Notes: a model not told the origin generated them from the letters alone. A stretch of 64,000 nt of DNA from Chamaea fasciata (GCA_029207755.1 JARCOQ010000006.1:18264890-18328889), one strand, 5' to 3'; shown: positions 35,009 through 50,224, counted from the stretch's first letter. Translations and numbers: made by a program.

Positions 35009-38000
35009 TTAGGATGAGTTGTGCTAGAGCCCTACATTTGATATTGTGTAAGATTGAGATGATTATTAACTTTTCATACATTATTAATGATACAATGCAT
35101 AGCTCTTTATCTAGTATCTATGAAGCCCAATTTATCTATGAATCCTGATCCTTAACTTCTAGCAGTTATTACAAAAATTACTGCTGCTCAGAACATAGGA
35201 TTTTACAACAAGGTCTGCGAGCACTGACACATCATTATGGAAAGAAGTGAATGAATGATACTTGTTCTACTTATGTGATTAAAATTACTTCCTTCCTACC
35301 ATTGTGAAATGCAATCCTGTAGAAAATTGCTTAACTCTAACTTAACTCCAGTCCCCAACTGTGGTTAACGTGTGTTTATGAACATCCACTGGTGCACAGA
35401 GTCCAGATTACCTCTACCCACAATACCTCATATTTCTCTAACACCCTTGAATGTGTTTCAGAAATATGCTGATAGAACAGAAAATTATTGGTATTAAAAG
35501 ATAATTTACAATGGCTTTAGACAGATTGTGTTGCTAAATTCAGTTGAGAAAATACAGTTGCTCATACAGCTTTTTTCTATTTAGCATGTATCTTTGATAC
35601 TATATGAAAATGCTTCTAAAACGACACTGGCTACTTTGGAATTTGTGTGGGTCCCCTGACACATCCTTTCTGTGGCAGCTGGAAAACCATAATATTCAAA
35701 CATGTTGAGTTCTCCAGTCCTTCCTAAAGCTCCTTCAAAACATCTTAATCAGGTTCTGGGTTCAGTTTTTTATTTACGTGCCTCAACCCAAGATCGATTA
35801 AGTTTAAGGATACCTTGCCATCAGTTTCCTCTGCTGTGTTTCAGTTGCTTGGTCACTGCCTCAGGAGTGGATGCCTGATGGGGATACTGTGCACCTGAGA
35901 AAACCTACACCTGCAGTCTAAGTGGAAAAAGCAGAACAGCAAAGAATTAGAAGTTAATTTTTCATTTTATCTTTTGGCTAAGTTCTTAAAATTTACTGAT
36001 GGAAAAATCCAAAGACTAGGGACCTCTTGACAAAGAAGGAAGAGACCAAGGTTTAGTCACTGACTAAAATCCTTTGGATGTTGGAGTAATTAGAATTTTT
36101 CATTACCTGTGGCTGGGCTGAGGTAAACTGGTTAAGGCTTAGTCTGGCACAAAGGGGCAGGAGTGGTAAACTGATAGGCCTTGATTTTTCCATTTGTTTA
36201 ATAAAATGTTAAATAGGCATTGCAAAGATACATCAGATCCAGGACTTGCTGATTCTTATTTTCCACTGGGAGAGTCCTTATTTTGGAGGTGATGCTTATG
36301 GAGCTGCCAGCCCAGAATCATCCTGCATCTAATGGAGGGGGAATGAGAAGAGCTAAAATTGATAGCTGAAGCAAAGACATGTAGAAACGAGTTTGATACA
36401 GTAGACAAAGTATTAATATTTTTTGTCCGACACAGGAATACATTTTAAATTGTGAGAGTTCTATTAACTCCTCTTCATAGAGGAGTCCTTTTCGTAGGAA
36501 AATTGATGAAAAAGTTGTGAGGCTAATCATACATGGTGTGAGAAGGAAATTCTGCAGTTTACTTAAACCTCAGGACACTCTGGCAAATTTACTTGTCTCT
36601 TGCATCTTCAAGACCAAATAAAACTACAGCATGTGTTCAAGTCCTTGAAATTTGTCTTTTCCACTGAAAATGGAAATTAGCCCTAAGTAAAATCCTAGTG
36701 ATTAGTCAAAGTCTTAAAATATGTCTTCCCAGATTGGCTGGGTCAAGCAGGTTCTCTATTTCATCAGAGGGTCAGGACACAGTTAAAAAAAGGTTGCTCT
36801 TGAAGTACTGTAAGCAAGACTGAATAACAATAGTAATTGAACATACTACTTGATAAGGGATACTAAGCTGTATTTACATTTTCCACTCGAAAAAATGGAG
36901 GAAAAAAAAGAAGGGTGGTAGCTGAAGAAAGCAATTTGGTGTTTATAAAATTCATCCATGTGATCAAAACACATAGCTAGTATTTCAGTTGCTGCTATAA
37001 TAATTGATGACTTTAAGTGGGGCTACATTATGTAGCTCATTTCTAAATTACCTAGCTTATTCAAACAAATCTTTCCAGAATCTATCAATTAGATTAGCTT
37101 AGTGCATCAATCAGCAGCATTCAAAATTGTGCTGACTTCAGTTTTTGTGGTGTCTTCTTTACAGTATTGTTGCCCTTATAAAAATTGCATCTGTGGTCCT
37201 TTCAGATTTCCAAAGTTGGCTGCCTCCAAATTCTTTTAGCAGTGGACGTATTGGGTAGTGAGGGATAACAATTTCCAAAACCACATTTAATTTATTTATT
37301 ACCTCATCCCAGAACTTATTTTACCCTAGGGCACAACCAAAACATATGTAACTAATTATCCTGAGAATGTCCACAGCTCCAGTAAGTATGATTTTATTTT
37401 TTTTTTTAAATTCTGCTATTTTTCATTCTTCCTGGTGTCCGTAAAGTCCTACCAAGAGATTTCTGCTGGATAAATTCAGCATTGAGTTCGTGTGCAAATT
37501 TGTTTATATTTCAGGACAGCCTGTTTCATCTTTTGCTGTTTAAGTAATAATCTAATTACTGGCCCACAAACTTGTAAGTGTCTGTCAAACACTTGGGGAT
37601 ATCAAAAAAGAAAGTCACAAAATGAAGGCACCAGGGCCCAGATTTATTCAGTTAAATTCAAGTAACATCCCCATGGCTGGTGATTCCTCTTGGCTACACA
37701 CAGCTGAAGATGCTAGGCTAGCCAGAGGAAAACATCAGGCAAGAGAAATAAATTAGAATTTAGCCAATACAGATCTGATTTTGTGTATCTGATTTTGATT
37801 TAAAAAACAAACCCAAACCATAAGAACTCTGAATTCTTCAGGACAGAAAGCTGTCTTATAAGCCTGAAGTTTGTTTGAATGCAGATTTTTTCACTATCTT
37901 CCTTCCAAAAGAGGGAAAGTATAAACACAAAACAATTATTTTGCATTGGAGTTGCAGTGCAAGTGGAGAATTGCAGTGGAGTCATAGGAGGAATAAATTC

Positions 38001-38036
38001 AGGCCATTCTGATTAGGACTATGACACAAAGTATTT

Positions 38037-38072
38037 AAAAAAAAAATTAAAAAAAAATAATAAAAAAAAAAA
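38037..38072 (+). repeat. A-rich low-complexity tract
   Basis: An interrupted run of A with isolated T residues and an AATAAT word is followed by CC-rich sequence. No SINE, LINE or processed pseudogene body was recognised upstream, so it is not called a retrotransposon tail. Confidence 0.75.
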
Positions 38073-41000
38073 CCAACCCCCAAAGTCTGTATTAGAGTTT
38101 GGAAAAAATTTCAGGCAGATGGCTGCAAAATCTCTCTCAGGTATACAGATTTTCTTTATTGCCACAGAACAGACTCTTCCAACTTGCTCATGGGAGTCAG
38201 GAGAATTGCACATTAAAAGTATGCTGGCCCCAGTTCAATGCCGTGTAAAAAACCAAACCTGTTCAGTCTAAATATTAGAAGCAGCTTAATTCTCACAGGG
38301 AGGAATTCCACCCATGCTAATTCATCGTACCAGGAAGCCTGGTAAATTAGCCTGAAGCAGCCATCACACACTGAAAATTGAATGTGCACAATAATATAGA
38401 GGAGGTACTTTTGGGGGTCATTTTCTTTGCTGAAGATGTGGGAGGTCAATACATTTAATTATCAGGCTCTTGACTAAAGGTAAAATTCCTGCCTCAGTGA
38501 AGGAAACAGCAAAACTCCCCTGAGTTCAGCAAGACACAAGATTATCCTGATTGGGCTAATAAAGGACAGGTACAACACAGGAGCTGTTTGACTGCAGCCC
38601 TTGGTGTACCTGACAACAGAAAGTGACTCTACAGCTGAAACATGGAGTTTCCTGGTAGCCTTGCCATGTGGGAGAGAGTTCTCATTGGAATTGCTTGGTT
38701 TTAGTCCTGAATGCAAGGGGATTTAATATCTGTTTCTCTGCAGTTACAAACTCCCTCATAATTTGTTTTTTTTTTGTTTTTACTACTACGAGAAATAATG
38801 TAGATGCCTCCTTTTTTAAATTTGTCAAATTGCAACAGCATGCCAGGTTCCATAGAAGACTTGTGTCCCCTGAAATATTAATCTTCCAGACACATATAAT
38901 GAAAGCAGGTTTAATGGAAGACATAGAAAAATAAGATCTGCTCCACATTTCTTAACTGATTTTGATGCTGAGCTTTTATGTATTGTGTTTGCTGGAGTTT
39001 TGAGGGACAATTTTCTTTGGAATGCAAACTACATTTGAGAGACTTTATACAGAACCATGTCCTGCATCGTCTCCCTTTGCCTGGGCATGTGTCATGTGTT
39101 TTTCTTGTTGCCTATTGAAGCTAATGAGCCTATCCACAAGAGTAAATATAAGATGATAAAAATTTCCCCATTCAGACCCTAACTCACATTTCAAGATGTG
39201 TGACCAAATGTCGGACATTCCACTCAGAAGTCCAGATGAGCTCATCTCAGATAACTCACTGTGTTTCCATCTGGTTCAAATTTGAAGAAAACTATTTAGT
39301 TGGAAGAAGAAAAATACATTTTGTATCATTTTAATGCTGAACAGATTTAGTGACATACTTGCTTATTTAATCTACGGCTTTGGAGAGTCTAATGAACTGA
39401 GTAAGATACATATCTTGGCTCCAGTTCTGATCTAGGATACACCAGAGAAGCCCCAATTGACTTAAATGGAATAGCATCTTTGTTAACGAGTGCAAAATAT
39501 ATTCCAGTGAAAAAAGTCTACAAGCATGGTATGAATACAAGTATTTCAAACTATTGCAAATTATTTAACAGTTCATCTGCATTTATGTCTTTATTTATGT
39601 CTTGCTTGTTTTTTTAGAGGAACAACACTGTTTAGTCAATAAAATCATCGATTTTTTTTTTAATCTGAGGAATTTAAGCATGTAAATCTCACTCCCAATA
39701 GCTGAAGAAATTATAGGTATGCAGATTGCCGAATTCTGACGGTAGAAATTCTGAAATCCAGTGTTGTGCTGCACATTCCATTGTGCCGTGTGTGTGCGCC
39801 AGAGGTTACCTTTGATATAATACAGCCCAGCCTGGGGGTTGCCAAACATCTATTAAAGAGTTCAGGGCCATCTGCTCCATTTCAGGAAGATGGGTGTTCT
39901 CAGGATGGTCCAAATAGGCTTCCTTTTTGTTGTAGTGAAAACACAGAGGGGCATAAAAAACACATCTCCCCATAACCCAAATTTTAAATGGAAATTCATG
40001 GCTCCTGGTGACCTTACCTGGAGAAACTACCAGGTAGCAGCAAATGCTGTAATTCCTCTTAAAGTTACATCACCATTGCAATAAAAAACATTGTTCTGTC
40101 CATCTCCAGCTGTTTACTTATTCCCAGTTCTGATCCATCCATTTTTCCTATCACATGTGATGAAAAAGATGAAGGGAGAAGAACAGTTAAAACTATCCTG
40201 TTCTTTGTGTGGGAAGGGGTCATAAAGAAAAGATAGGGTGAGAAGGAAAAGGATACAGTGCATCAAGTGTGAGATCCATGTTTTCAGTGGCAGTTCCATT
40301 TTATGCTGATTAAAGCATGTCACAGTACACTTGAGGGTACATTTTCTGCTCTCAGAGATGGACAGGCCAGTTCAACAACAGCAGGATCTCATTTTACTGT
40401 CTCCGCCCCAAGCGTCACCTACAGCTCAGTTATTCGCATTTTTTTTCCATGCTAAATTATGCATATGAAACCCGAGTATTCTGCAAGTATTACTGCAGAA
40501 AAATAAATTGAAAAGGATTCAGAAAAAAAGTGAGTCTAAGTTTTGTTTATGAGTTGGGCTTGTTGTAGAGTTCAGTTTTCTTAAATGTTATGCTGACAAT
40601 TTATTTTTCTACACTTGTGTTGATATCAAAGTTGTGGCATAAAAGACTTGATTCTCAGGCATCAAGACCAGAGTGCTGTTTTCAGTGCCACTGATGAGAG
40701 AAGTTTAGAGGGCTGCTTCTTTTCTCAAAAGATTATACAGTAATGAATTGTAGAGAGAACGTTTTTTGGGAACTCAACTATAAAACATTTAGAGTCTTTT
40801 GACAGTTCTTTTTTTGACCGAAAATGTCATTTTGTTACAGCAGTCAAACACTGAAATGTCAGTTCACCAAATTTTGGCAAAATAGCTTCTCCAGATGATA
40901 TATGGAGGAAAGGAGAGACAAGCTAAGAGAAAGGCCTTGGCTTTCTCCCAGCTGTGGAAAACCAAGTTTCCAACCCCAGTCTGGTTAGTGAGAGCTCTCC

Positions 41001-44000
41001 AGAGGAGTCTTGTCCTTTCCTGGGGAGTGCAGCCACTGTGAACCTTCTCTGGGGGCTTTGTCACAGAGTAGTGCTTTGTTTTCAGTGGAAAGGTCGCGGA
41101 TTGCATTCGCATGAAAACAGAAACAAATTTTGAAACTAGAAGCAGTTTAATGTAACGGAATTCCAATTTTCCAGTCAGCCTTCCTTGCTTCGTTTTGTCA
41201 TCAGCAGAACTCGATGAAAAAGTAAGTAAAATGAAGTGTTTGCTAAAAGGAAACAGACTTGAGGGAACATATTTGAAACAGATATAAATGCCAAATTTCC
41301 ATTGCCATAAAATGCCACTTAGTGGCTGAGATGTTCTGTCCCCTTCATCATGGACAATCTGAGGGTGAGAAATTTTCTTATGAAGATGCCAGAGCATTTA
41401 ACTGCCTTTTAAAATAGCATATTGAGGCAGAAGCATGCATTCTACCATGTACACTGATTGCAGCAATAACAGGCAGTCAATTAAGAAGGCAGAAGCAGAG
41501 GAGGGATATTTGCTCCGAGTTCTTTTCAATGAAGCACTTGGGCACAGATACTCACAGGTGTTAACATGATCTTCTCTTTTATGACGTGATGACAAACAGT
41601 ACCACTAATAATCACTTGGACATTTTTGGAGACCTGGGCAAAGAAGGAAATGGAATCAACCCTCCTTCTTTTTTTTCTTTCCATTTAGCTGCAGCAAGTT
41701 CTTGTGAACATTCCTTTACTCCCTTGTCCTGAATTTTTATGGTGTTTTTATGGTCCCTTTGGTAGAACAGAAAAGAGATAATTTTTTTCACTTTTACTTA
41801 AAACTGACTCCAAGTTTCTTGAGGACAACACAAGACAAAAAGTAATCCTATGAAGAGAGGGAGAATAGGACAGCAAAACAGCAGCAGAGTGCTTTTCTTA
41901 TTCTGCTTCCTTCAAGCTTGCTGCTAGACAAAGAAAAAAATGTAGCAGAAAGCTTTATCAGCAACTCTGAGACCTGGCAAATTTACACTAGTGTTGAGCT
42001 GCCAAAGGCAGCTTTTGGTTATCTTGCTGGTTGTAGGATTGCAGCAGTGCTGCAAGAGAAACAGTTTAGGACAGACTAACTAAACAGATGGCAAGAATAG
42101 AGAAAGATTAACTGAATTAAAGAAGGAAAAAGAGATAGCAGGGAGAGCCTGGGAAAAGTAACCTGAGCCTGACATGCTGGATATCATTCAGAAGTGAACT
42201 GAAACTAGTAGAAATGGGGTTATCTTTTGGATCCTTCCCATCAACTTTGTCTGCCCACATCATCTCTTAGCATTAAGAGAATTAAGGTTCAATAATGCCA
42301 TAAAGATCCGTCAAGTCCCCACATATAGTGGGCATTTTGTGCTACAAAGGTACATCTCACTCCTTTCAGCCTTCTTGAAATCAAATTATGGACACAGAAG
42401 TGCAATAAGCAAAATAGGATTATTCTTTTGTTGATTGCCAAATAAACCAAATTTCCTGCTCGTCAGTTTTGGAACATTTCTCCATTTTTAAAAATGTAAT
42501 CTCACCAGCATTTCACTCAGCAAGTGTTTTTTCTCTGAACTTTTAAAGTCCTTTGGTCTATAATTTTTCCTGACTTTATAAAGTCTTTTATATAACAAGG
42601 AGAGGGAGACTTTTGTTATTTGGACATTGATATGTCCATGCAATATATCTTGTCAGTTTTGGATTAGTGGTTTTGGTCCAATGACTTAATCACTATTAAT
42701 TTCCCTGGAAAAGAAATAAACTTTTATTTTACAAAGAGTCTTTCACTGTCTTCTAAAACATCTAATGTTGTCAGCTGTCAGGAAGGGCCACTGAATGCTG
42801 ATAGGCCAGCAACCCTGCAGCTTCTGGGATAGAGGTCTGTCAGTTTTTAAAGGTCTATTCCTCTCTCAAATATGCCTTGCAAAATATCTTGAGGCCAAAT
42901 GATGGAAGTGATGTCACTGTGGAAGTGTCCCTGTGCTATGTGCCTGTCTCCTTAAAGATTCGTGATAAGCAGAAATAACTAAAGGATGTATTCAGACAGT
43001 AGTCTCAACAGAATCAGTTTTAAAACACTACCTATGCCCTCGGCAGTGTATCCAGTACTCACAAAAGTGAACATGTGGTACAACAGGGTTCATACTGGGT
43101 ACTAGGAACCCCCTGGAACCCTGGCTAAAAGCTGTGCAACTGTGTCCTCAGCCTCCATGTTGCTCTTCTCTCTGCAGAAAAGCAAGCATGGGCACACCAA
43201 GGCTTGCAGCAACCAGTTCTTTCTGCCATCACGTAAAAAAAAGGAGTAAGAACGTTATGCAAAGAACATTACAGGGAACACTAAGCAAAAATTGTTCTTC
43301 GTTGGAAAAATGTCATCAGCAGATTTCCTCTTTTTGCTTCTGTAAATTGCAGCATTAGGAGAAGGAGGGGAGGGAGAAGGAGGGAAGCGGGCTTATGGCA
43401 AAAATTCTATTGGCCATTTAAATGGTAGTCCAAACATATGCTAGGAAGTCTTCTGTTAAGAAACTTTTTTTTCCAGAGTTGTCTCAGAGTTTATCAGAGT
43501 TTAATGCTGGTTTTATTACACTATTTGCTTCAGTAACAAAATTCTGAAATTAAAATTGCCACCCTCTAGTACATATTACCCCGTCATGGTGCAAAGGACC
43601 CTGATGCAAGAAAACATCTATTTGGCAGTATTTCAAAGAAAATGAAAAAAATCTTGTGTGACTTCAATTTGGATTTGCAAGGTATCTAATGCTGAACTCT
43701 AAAGACAATCTAAAAGTAAGAAGCAGCTTTTAAAGACAGAAAGCCTTGCCCCCAGGAGGGGTGACTTGAAATACTAGCTCTATTTTGAATCTTATGGAGG
43801 AAGGGAAAGGCTTTATGACTTTCTTACTTTATGCAGTCAGAATATTGCATGAAATGATTAAAGGAAGAAAGTGAACCAATTCTCTGAACCCTAAGTAACT
43901 AGACATAGTTACTTAGGAACAGAAACTTGAGAACTGTTACCGAAAATTGGGAACTCTTCAAGGACTGCTGCTTTGTCTATGCACAGCACAAAGGAGAAGT

Positions 44001-44125
44001 AAACGGAAACAAGACTAAGTTACAGTACAACATATACAGGTGACGAATGCAAGTCAAAAGAATAAACAGCCTGTTTAGAGACAAATTCTGATTCTGTGTT
44101 TGCAGTGGAGCAGGAACATATTCTT

Positions 44126-44173
44126 TTGGCTGGGCAGCAAACAGTGTCAAACTTCTGGCTGGGCAGCAAACTG
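44126..44173. repeat. Imperfect 29-bp duplication
   Basis: The core GGCTGGGCAGCAAAC occurs at 44128-44142 and again at 44157-44171, a spacing of 29 bp. The bases before each core (TTTT and TTCT) also match apart from one base. Only about 19 bp of each unit is clearly conserved. Confidence 0.7.
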
Positions 44174-46135
44174 TACCATCAGCTGCCTGTGCACAGATGC
44201 GAGTGCCTTCAGCATGGCATGTCAGTCACAGGGACTGAAGCACGAGTCTGGCATGTGCTGAGTTTATGGGAGGAAATCTGAAAACTTTTCAACAGGTCTG
44301 ATTAACTTAAATCATATTTACAGCCCTGTCACTGCAAGATACCTACCTATGTATCTAGCTAGCTTGATTACTTGCTACCTCTCTTCTCTTGCACCAGTAA
44401 AGGTGAAATGGAAGGAGAGCAAGTGAAAAAATCACAAACCAGAATAAAACTTCAGAATCCAAAAGCTGTTGCAGAAGGGAGATTATTTTGAAATGTTTTC
44501 TATGAAAATATTAACATTTTTCCCTGGCTCTAGTGAGTGCATGAAACAGAACTGCTGTGTTCTGGTGCTTCCTACTCCATTCAGCTTGCAGCCGAGGACA
44601 AGTATAGGTGGCTCTTTTTGCTTATGGATTTTTTGACAGGTTCCGTCTTCATCTTTTTATTTCCATTAGAAATCCACACAGAGCAAACTATAAAATTTCC
44701 AAGCATCTCCTCAGTAACTGACATTTAAAACACAAAAATCTCAACACTGAACTTATTACTTGCTCTCTGCCCTCCCAAACTCCCAATGATACAGAGGATT
44801 CTAAGAAAAGGAAGTGGAATGTGCTAGGTGTGGTCCAAGAGACGGATCAGCTCCATGAAGACCTAAATCTAGGAGAGAAGCTGATCAAATGAAGGTCTAG
44901 CAGAAGTGCTGTCTCTCAGCTGCTGTAGCCATGCTGTTGTGAACACCACTTTTTCTCTCACTGCAACAAAGCTCTAATAACAATACTATCTGACTTCCAC
45001 TTTTTCTGTTTTCATTGGAGAAAAGAAAATGCCAAAAGGAAATTCTTTTGCCTATGGCCAAGTAGTGTTATTCAAAAATCCCGTGTTAGAAGAGGGTTGC
45101 TAAAATCCCTTTGGAATCTCTCTTTTGCAGTGTTTCTGTACAAACACAGCACAGCATTATGTTAAATCATCACAGCCAAATGATCTCTGCAATCCATGAC
45201 AGAAGGAAAATAGATTGATCATATGGGTTGAATCACAATAGATAGGAAAGACTAATACATGATATATCTTTTTCAATTAGGAAATCTTTCTGTCTCATGT
45301 ACTCGAAAAAGTCAAGTTAATTCATGTAAACATTTTACATCTGGGCAGGCTTAAAAATGCATCAGTACAGAATATTTAAAAGTTGCAGCTTCCTAGGGGA
45401 AATTCAATAATTTTTAAGGGCCAAAACACTGAAACCAATAGGATTTTCCTCTGTAGAATCAGAATCAAATAAAAGAGCCCCCAACTCTCCCCTTCACCAT
45501 TGATGACAGGCACCAGAGCTCTGCAAAGGAAAATAGAAAAAGAGCACTAATGAATTTTGAAATGATCTTGCCAAGTTGCAATACTGTCTTCATTTAAGTC
45601 TCTTCTAAGAATTTTTCCAAGGTATTAACAGGAAATAAATAGCTTATGAAAACAGTAGTATAATTTCAGTGGAGCCATTGACATACCCAGGAGCCCAAGT
45701 CAAAGCTTTTTCATGTGAGTGAGAGTCTCCATAGCCACTGGCAGAACAGCAGACATTTCATTGGTTTAGGGGTTAGTTTGGCAAACACATGTGGCTGCGG
45801 TTGCTTTCTCTGCCACGGCTTCCTCTGAAAGTCTTCACTACTTTTTTGGATGGTCCTTTCAGTTCCTTTGGGTACCTTTCCATTCAGCGATGACCAAGCC
45901 AGCTCTAAACCTTTTCATACCAAGACAATTTCTAAAGCCAAATTTCAGATACTGAAAGAGAGTCCCTTAATGAGAAATCCTGGTTTCTGGAAGCAGGATA
46001 ATCTCATTTGCAAGGCATAGGTTGCTTTCCAGCAGGGCTGACTAGCTAAGCAAGCATGGCTGTTCTTTTCCCAGTGCCTGTTTTGCTGCTGCTACATGTT
46101 TGAACTGTGTTGATTTGTGTATCCCTGCACTGGGC

Positions 46136-46270
46136 TGCTTAGTTACAAGCACTGAGTCTCAGTTCTTCATGTGCAAAATGAAAGTAGTAATAGCTTCCTC
46201 CTGCCATGCACACGCGTAAAGGAGAAAGGTTAGAAGATGGAAGAGCATGTGGGTGTTTCTTGTAAAGGTT
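46136..46270 (-). mobile_element. MIR-like ancient SINE fragment
   Basis: The plus strand reads 'actgagtctcagttcttcatgtgcaaaatgaaagtagtaatagcttcctcctgcc', which lines up with the reverse complement of the MIR core ('cctcagtttcctcatctgtaaaatggggataataatagtacct' as remembered). The following 'gtaaaggagaaaggttag' is a weaker continuation. It is old and diverged, with fuzzy ends. Confidence 0.5.
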
Positions 46271-49200
46271 ACTAGACCTGTCTAGTATCTCAGATCTCTC
46301 TTTTGGACAACTTCATGAGTTTTGAACCTGATCAGTGCCAAATGGCCATGGGATTTCATAGTTTTATCCCCAGTCCTGCTTTTATCCTGTGACTCTTACT
46401 AGTCACATCCTTGCTTGGAAAGCACAACAGTTCTGAGGGATGATGAGAAATGGGAGAGACAGGTTATCACAGAGCAGGTGCCGGGGCTCTTTGAGTTACA
46501 GAATGCCTCAAATGCAGTGGAAAGCTGACTGGGTCAGAAGCTTTCCAGCCACTTCCTTTTTCTGCTGCTACAACAGTGCGGTGTGAGGTGGGATATGTTA
46601 AGACCTATCCTGAAACTCAGATGAACTTGACCACTTCATATGTTTCTACTGCTAGATAGTACTGGCAGTGCCACTCAAAGTAGTGACACTAGACAGGAGT
46701 ATGTAATTGAGTTGCTTGCCAAGTTAGGAGGTTGGATACATATAATGGCTGGCTCTGTATATGAACAAAGCAATAGATAGTCCTACAAATCAAGGGGAAA
46801 AAAGCTTTTGAAGATTGTTGCAAGTGCAGGCAAAACTCTTCTCTGTATCCCCTCTCCCCTTGCTTGGGTAAGACGTCTCACATATATGTTCCACATGCTA
46901 CTGACTCATTTTCCTTCTCTTAATAAGATAACTTTTAAAGCAAAAATTCAGTCTTTGAAAACAAGTCCCTGCCCTTTTATATTTAGATAAACTACTTCTC
47001 TAAAATGTATCTGAATTTCTCTGCAGTGGGTTTGTGGAGGTTATATGACAGACCTGACAGTCATAGTGAAAGAGGAATATGACCTGCTCCATAAATGAAC
47101 CAGGAAGTCTGCTCTTTAGGTATCTGGTGAATTTCAGATGAAAGAGCTGAATAAGTTCCTTTTTCCGTTTCAAGCTAAAAACCCAAAGTTTAGCCCAAAA
47201 GCCAGAGGGGTACAGAGGAATGGGGATAAAGTAGGAGACTTCAGTTCTGTGGCTCAGGAGGTCAAAGTGCTGCAAGATCATTGCAAGCTGATAATGTAAA
47301 CCAGATCCAACGAAAGTCTTTCTTATCATAGTATTTAAACAAAATCTTTAACCGTTTTGCACTCTCTGCTTCTGACCCACTTTGTAATAGCTCTTTTAGC
47401 AATACATTTTCTAAAGAAGAGGCCTTTATATAAGAATTAACAACCCCAGCCTGGCGCTATAAAGAAGCAGAACTATGTAATTTTACATTTTCCCTATCCT
47501 TAATGCCTAGTTTTGAGAAATTTCATATCAGAAGGTGAAAAGACTAAGTATTTACTCTCTATTTCTAGCTTTTTATGCTCTGTGAGACATATGGCTACAG
47601 TTTTGGGCCTCTAAAGAGAATCTGAATGTCTCTGTGGATATGTTAACATTGTATGGAAGGTACGTGCTGTGGAGCACCTCAAGGTAGCTGTTTTCTAGTT
47701 CTTCATTTCAAGCATGTGTCTAAAGTGTGTGTTGGCTCCCACCTGTCCATGAGTCTCTTCAAGGAGCTGGGGGGGAGACAGTGAGCATCTGAATCTCTCT
47801 GAACTGTGACCTGGCATGTGTGTGTGCTGGTCGACATGTCTTTAGCATGGTTGGGGAAACAACATCTCGTATTTGTGGGCCTTTGATGAAGATCTTAAGG
47901 TTGAATGATAATCTCATTGATTATTTTGGCCTTTTAGCAGGAGGATGGAGCTAAGCGGTGGAATTCAGTACAGAATTACTGAGAAGACAAGTAATTGAGT
48001 GGGCTGGGAGTTTCTGTAGCTGAAATTGCTTCAACAGCTTCTACAACAGGGCAGTTCTTGTTTTTATCTTTTGAGACTGATCTTCAAAAAAAATGAGGAA
48101 ACTCAAAGAGCATCCAAAGCAATGGTTGAAGACCTGGAGGATATACAAAGACTCAAAGGAGCTCAATCTACGTATTAGGCACGTAATAAAGTTGGGAGAG
48201 AGTCTGCAAGTTGTGCTCATTGAAGAAGAAAGAATTGCATGATAAAGGGCCTTCTGACCCAACAGACACAAGTACAAGACCTAGATGTGGTCTGGGGCCT
48301 CCCCTAAAGTCCAACAAAAAAGGAAGTTTTTCCCACCACTTTGGTCCAGCTGAGACTGGGGAGGGAACTGTGGCTTCTGCTGAATGCAGTTCAGACCCTG
48401 CCTCCAGCAAGATGGACTCTGGCCAAAGCCCCACTCTGGCCTCAGTGGCAATGGCACTATTGCATCAAATGCACTGTGCATTAGAGAAGAAGCCAGACAA
48501 GCTACGTAGCTGACAAGTCACCTGTGAATTCTTGGGGGTCTCTTAAGAAGTCTGGATTGATGTTAGTAACATAAACTGGGCCTGGTAAATATTTTTGTTT
48601 TAATATGCATTAGGATTGAGCAAACAGGAGCTAAAGAAGTAAGGTCTAAAAGGGGAAACATCTCATTTTTTCCTTTGGAGAAAGAACTTCTTTTTTCTTT
48701 CCATGTTTGGGTGCTCTGATAGTTGAATTTGGCAACCTAGAGTCAGAGACACAGAAATCCCATGGTACAGCTTGTTCCTACAGGTGTCTGACAAATTCTG
48801 GAGCAATAAGGAGATTATTTCTCTTCTCATAATTTAGAAGCACCGTTTCAGGTAAAAATGGTTAGAGAATTTCATATCTCTGGCCAAACTTAAAATAAAA
48901 TGCTAAGGAATCTTCTATCACATGCCACTTCAAACTGATAACAGATCCTGCCATCAGAACTAGCATTGATCAAATTCCAGACAGCAGACTCTGAATGACT
49001 TCAGCAATAGCTGGACTTATAAAAGTCTGAAATGACTGAAATTTTTCTTGTAAAGTGAAAAAACCCAGCCACTTGTAGAATATTTTCTCTCCTTTTCTTG
49101 AAATTATTAGATCTAGCAATGCATAAGATACATTTAACTGAGTATACACTATAAAAGATTCTTGGAATACTGAAGGAATTTATAGGAAAATGCTATCCCA

Positions 49201-50224
49201 AAATCCTTACAGGAAATTGGTAACAGCGGCTCTAGTGATGCATCATTTTGCTCTGCTTATCCTAATGTATGTCAACGCAGAGTAAAGTTTTGTCTCTTTG
49301 TATTACCTTAAGAAATAATTAATTAGGATGTTAAAAATTAAGAAAATATCCTTGGTTCTGGGGAGGCAGGAGTAAGGGATGATTCCCAGACAATATGGAT
49401 ACATTAATTATAATTTTTAATATATATAAAATCAAGGGCCAAAAGTAATGACCAGAGAGAACCACAGACAATGTATTTAGTCATTATTAGATGAAAATGA
49501 GAAATAAGGAAACAATTCAGAAAATCTAGAAATGTTCAGTAAATGGTTTTGTTCTTTTCTAAGGGATGGGAAATGCAACACTGTAGTCACACAATCTGTT
49601 GATTATATACTACGCAGTATAGCAGTGCTCAAGGTATTTGTATTCAACACATAGAAATAGGAGCTTTTAATTGCTCATTTATCCCACCAGTCTTGGACTT
49701 CTCTCAGGACAGACTTAATAATTTTCAAAAAGTCCCTAAAGACAGAGGAGATGAACTTCATCCTCTGGGTCGAAGAACATAAATTTCTGTTGTAAGGTGG
49801 CACTCCTCAAGAGGGCACAGTAAAAAAAAACCACAAATAGTCAGTCACAGGATGCAGTCAGAGGAACAAAGTGACCTGAATGCAAAAAGGGACAAGTAAT
49901 CTCAGGATGAATCAAGTGAGGAAAGTTTTTTCTTAAAATTGGGAAAATATTAGTGCTATTTGTCAAGAGTATTGGTAAGATATGATCTGGAAAATTTGTT
50001 CACTCATGTTTGAGAATTCAAACTTGTGCATGAGTAAAGCAGGCACCTGGATGAAATGGAGAAAATTGCTCTGATAGAGCAGGCATGAAGGAGCTTGTCT
50101 TGTTTATCATAGCAAAAAAAAAGCCTGGGATGTGATATGATTGCTTTTTGGAAATACATCAGAGGGCTGAGCACCATGAGAGGAGAAAGATATGTGAACT
50201 AACAGCATCTACAGGAAATGGAAG

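Larger units (their letters stand above)
35009..46135. other. Gene-free unique sequence, about 11 kb
   Basis: No gene was recognised. The longest open frame in the whole window, 177 codons on the minus strand at 40864-41397, lies here. Its product has no recognisable domain, signal or motif and is flanked by AT-rich DNA without readable exon structure, so it is treated as chance. Other frames are under 90 codons. Small features are an A-rich tract at 38037-38072, a purine stretch near 43360-43385 and a 29-bp imperfect duplication near 44126-44173. Confidence 0.5.

Noticed and set aside
40864..41397. 177-codon open frame on the minus strand, the longest in the window
   Set aside because: No recognisable domain, motif or compositional signature of coding sequence and no exon context. 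One such frame is plausible by chance in 64 kb.
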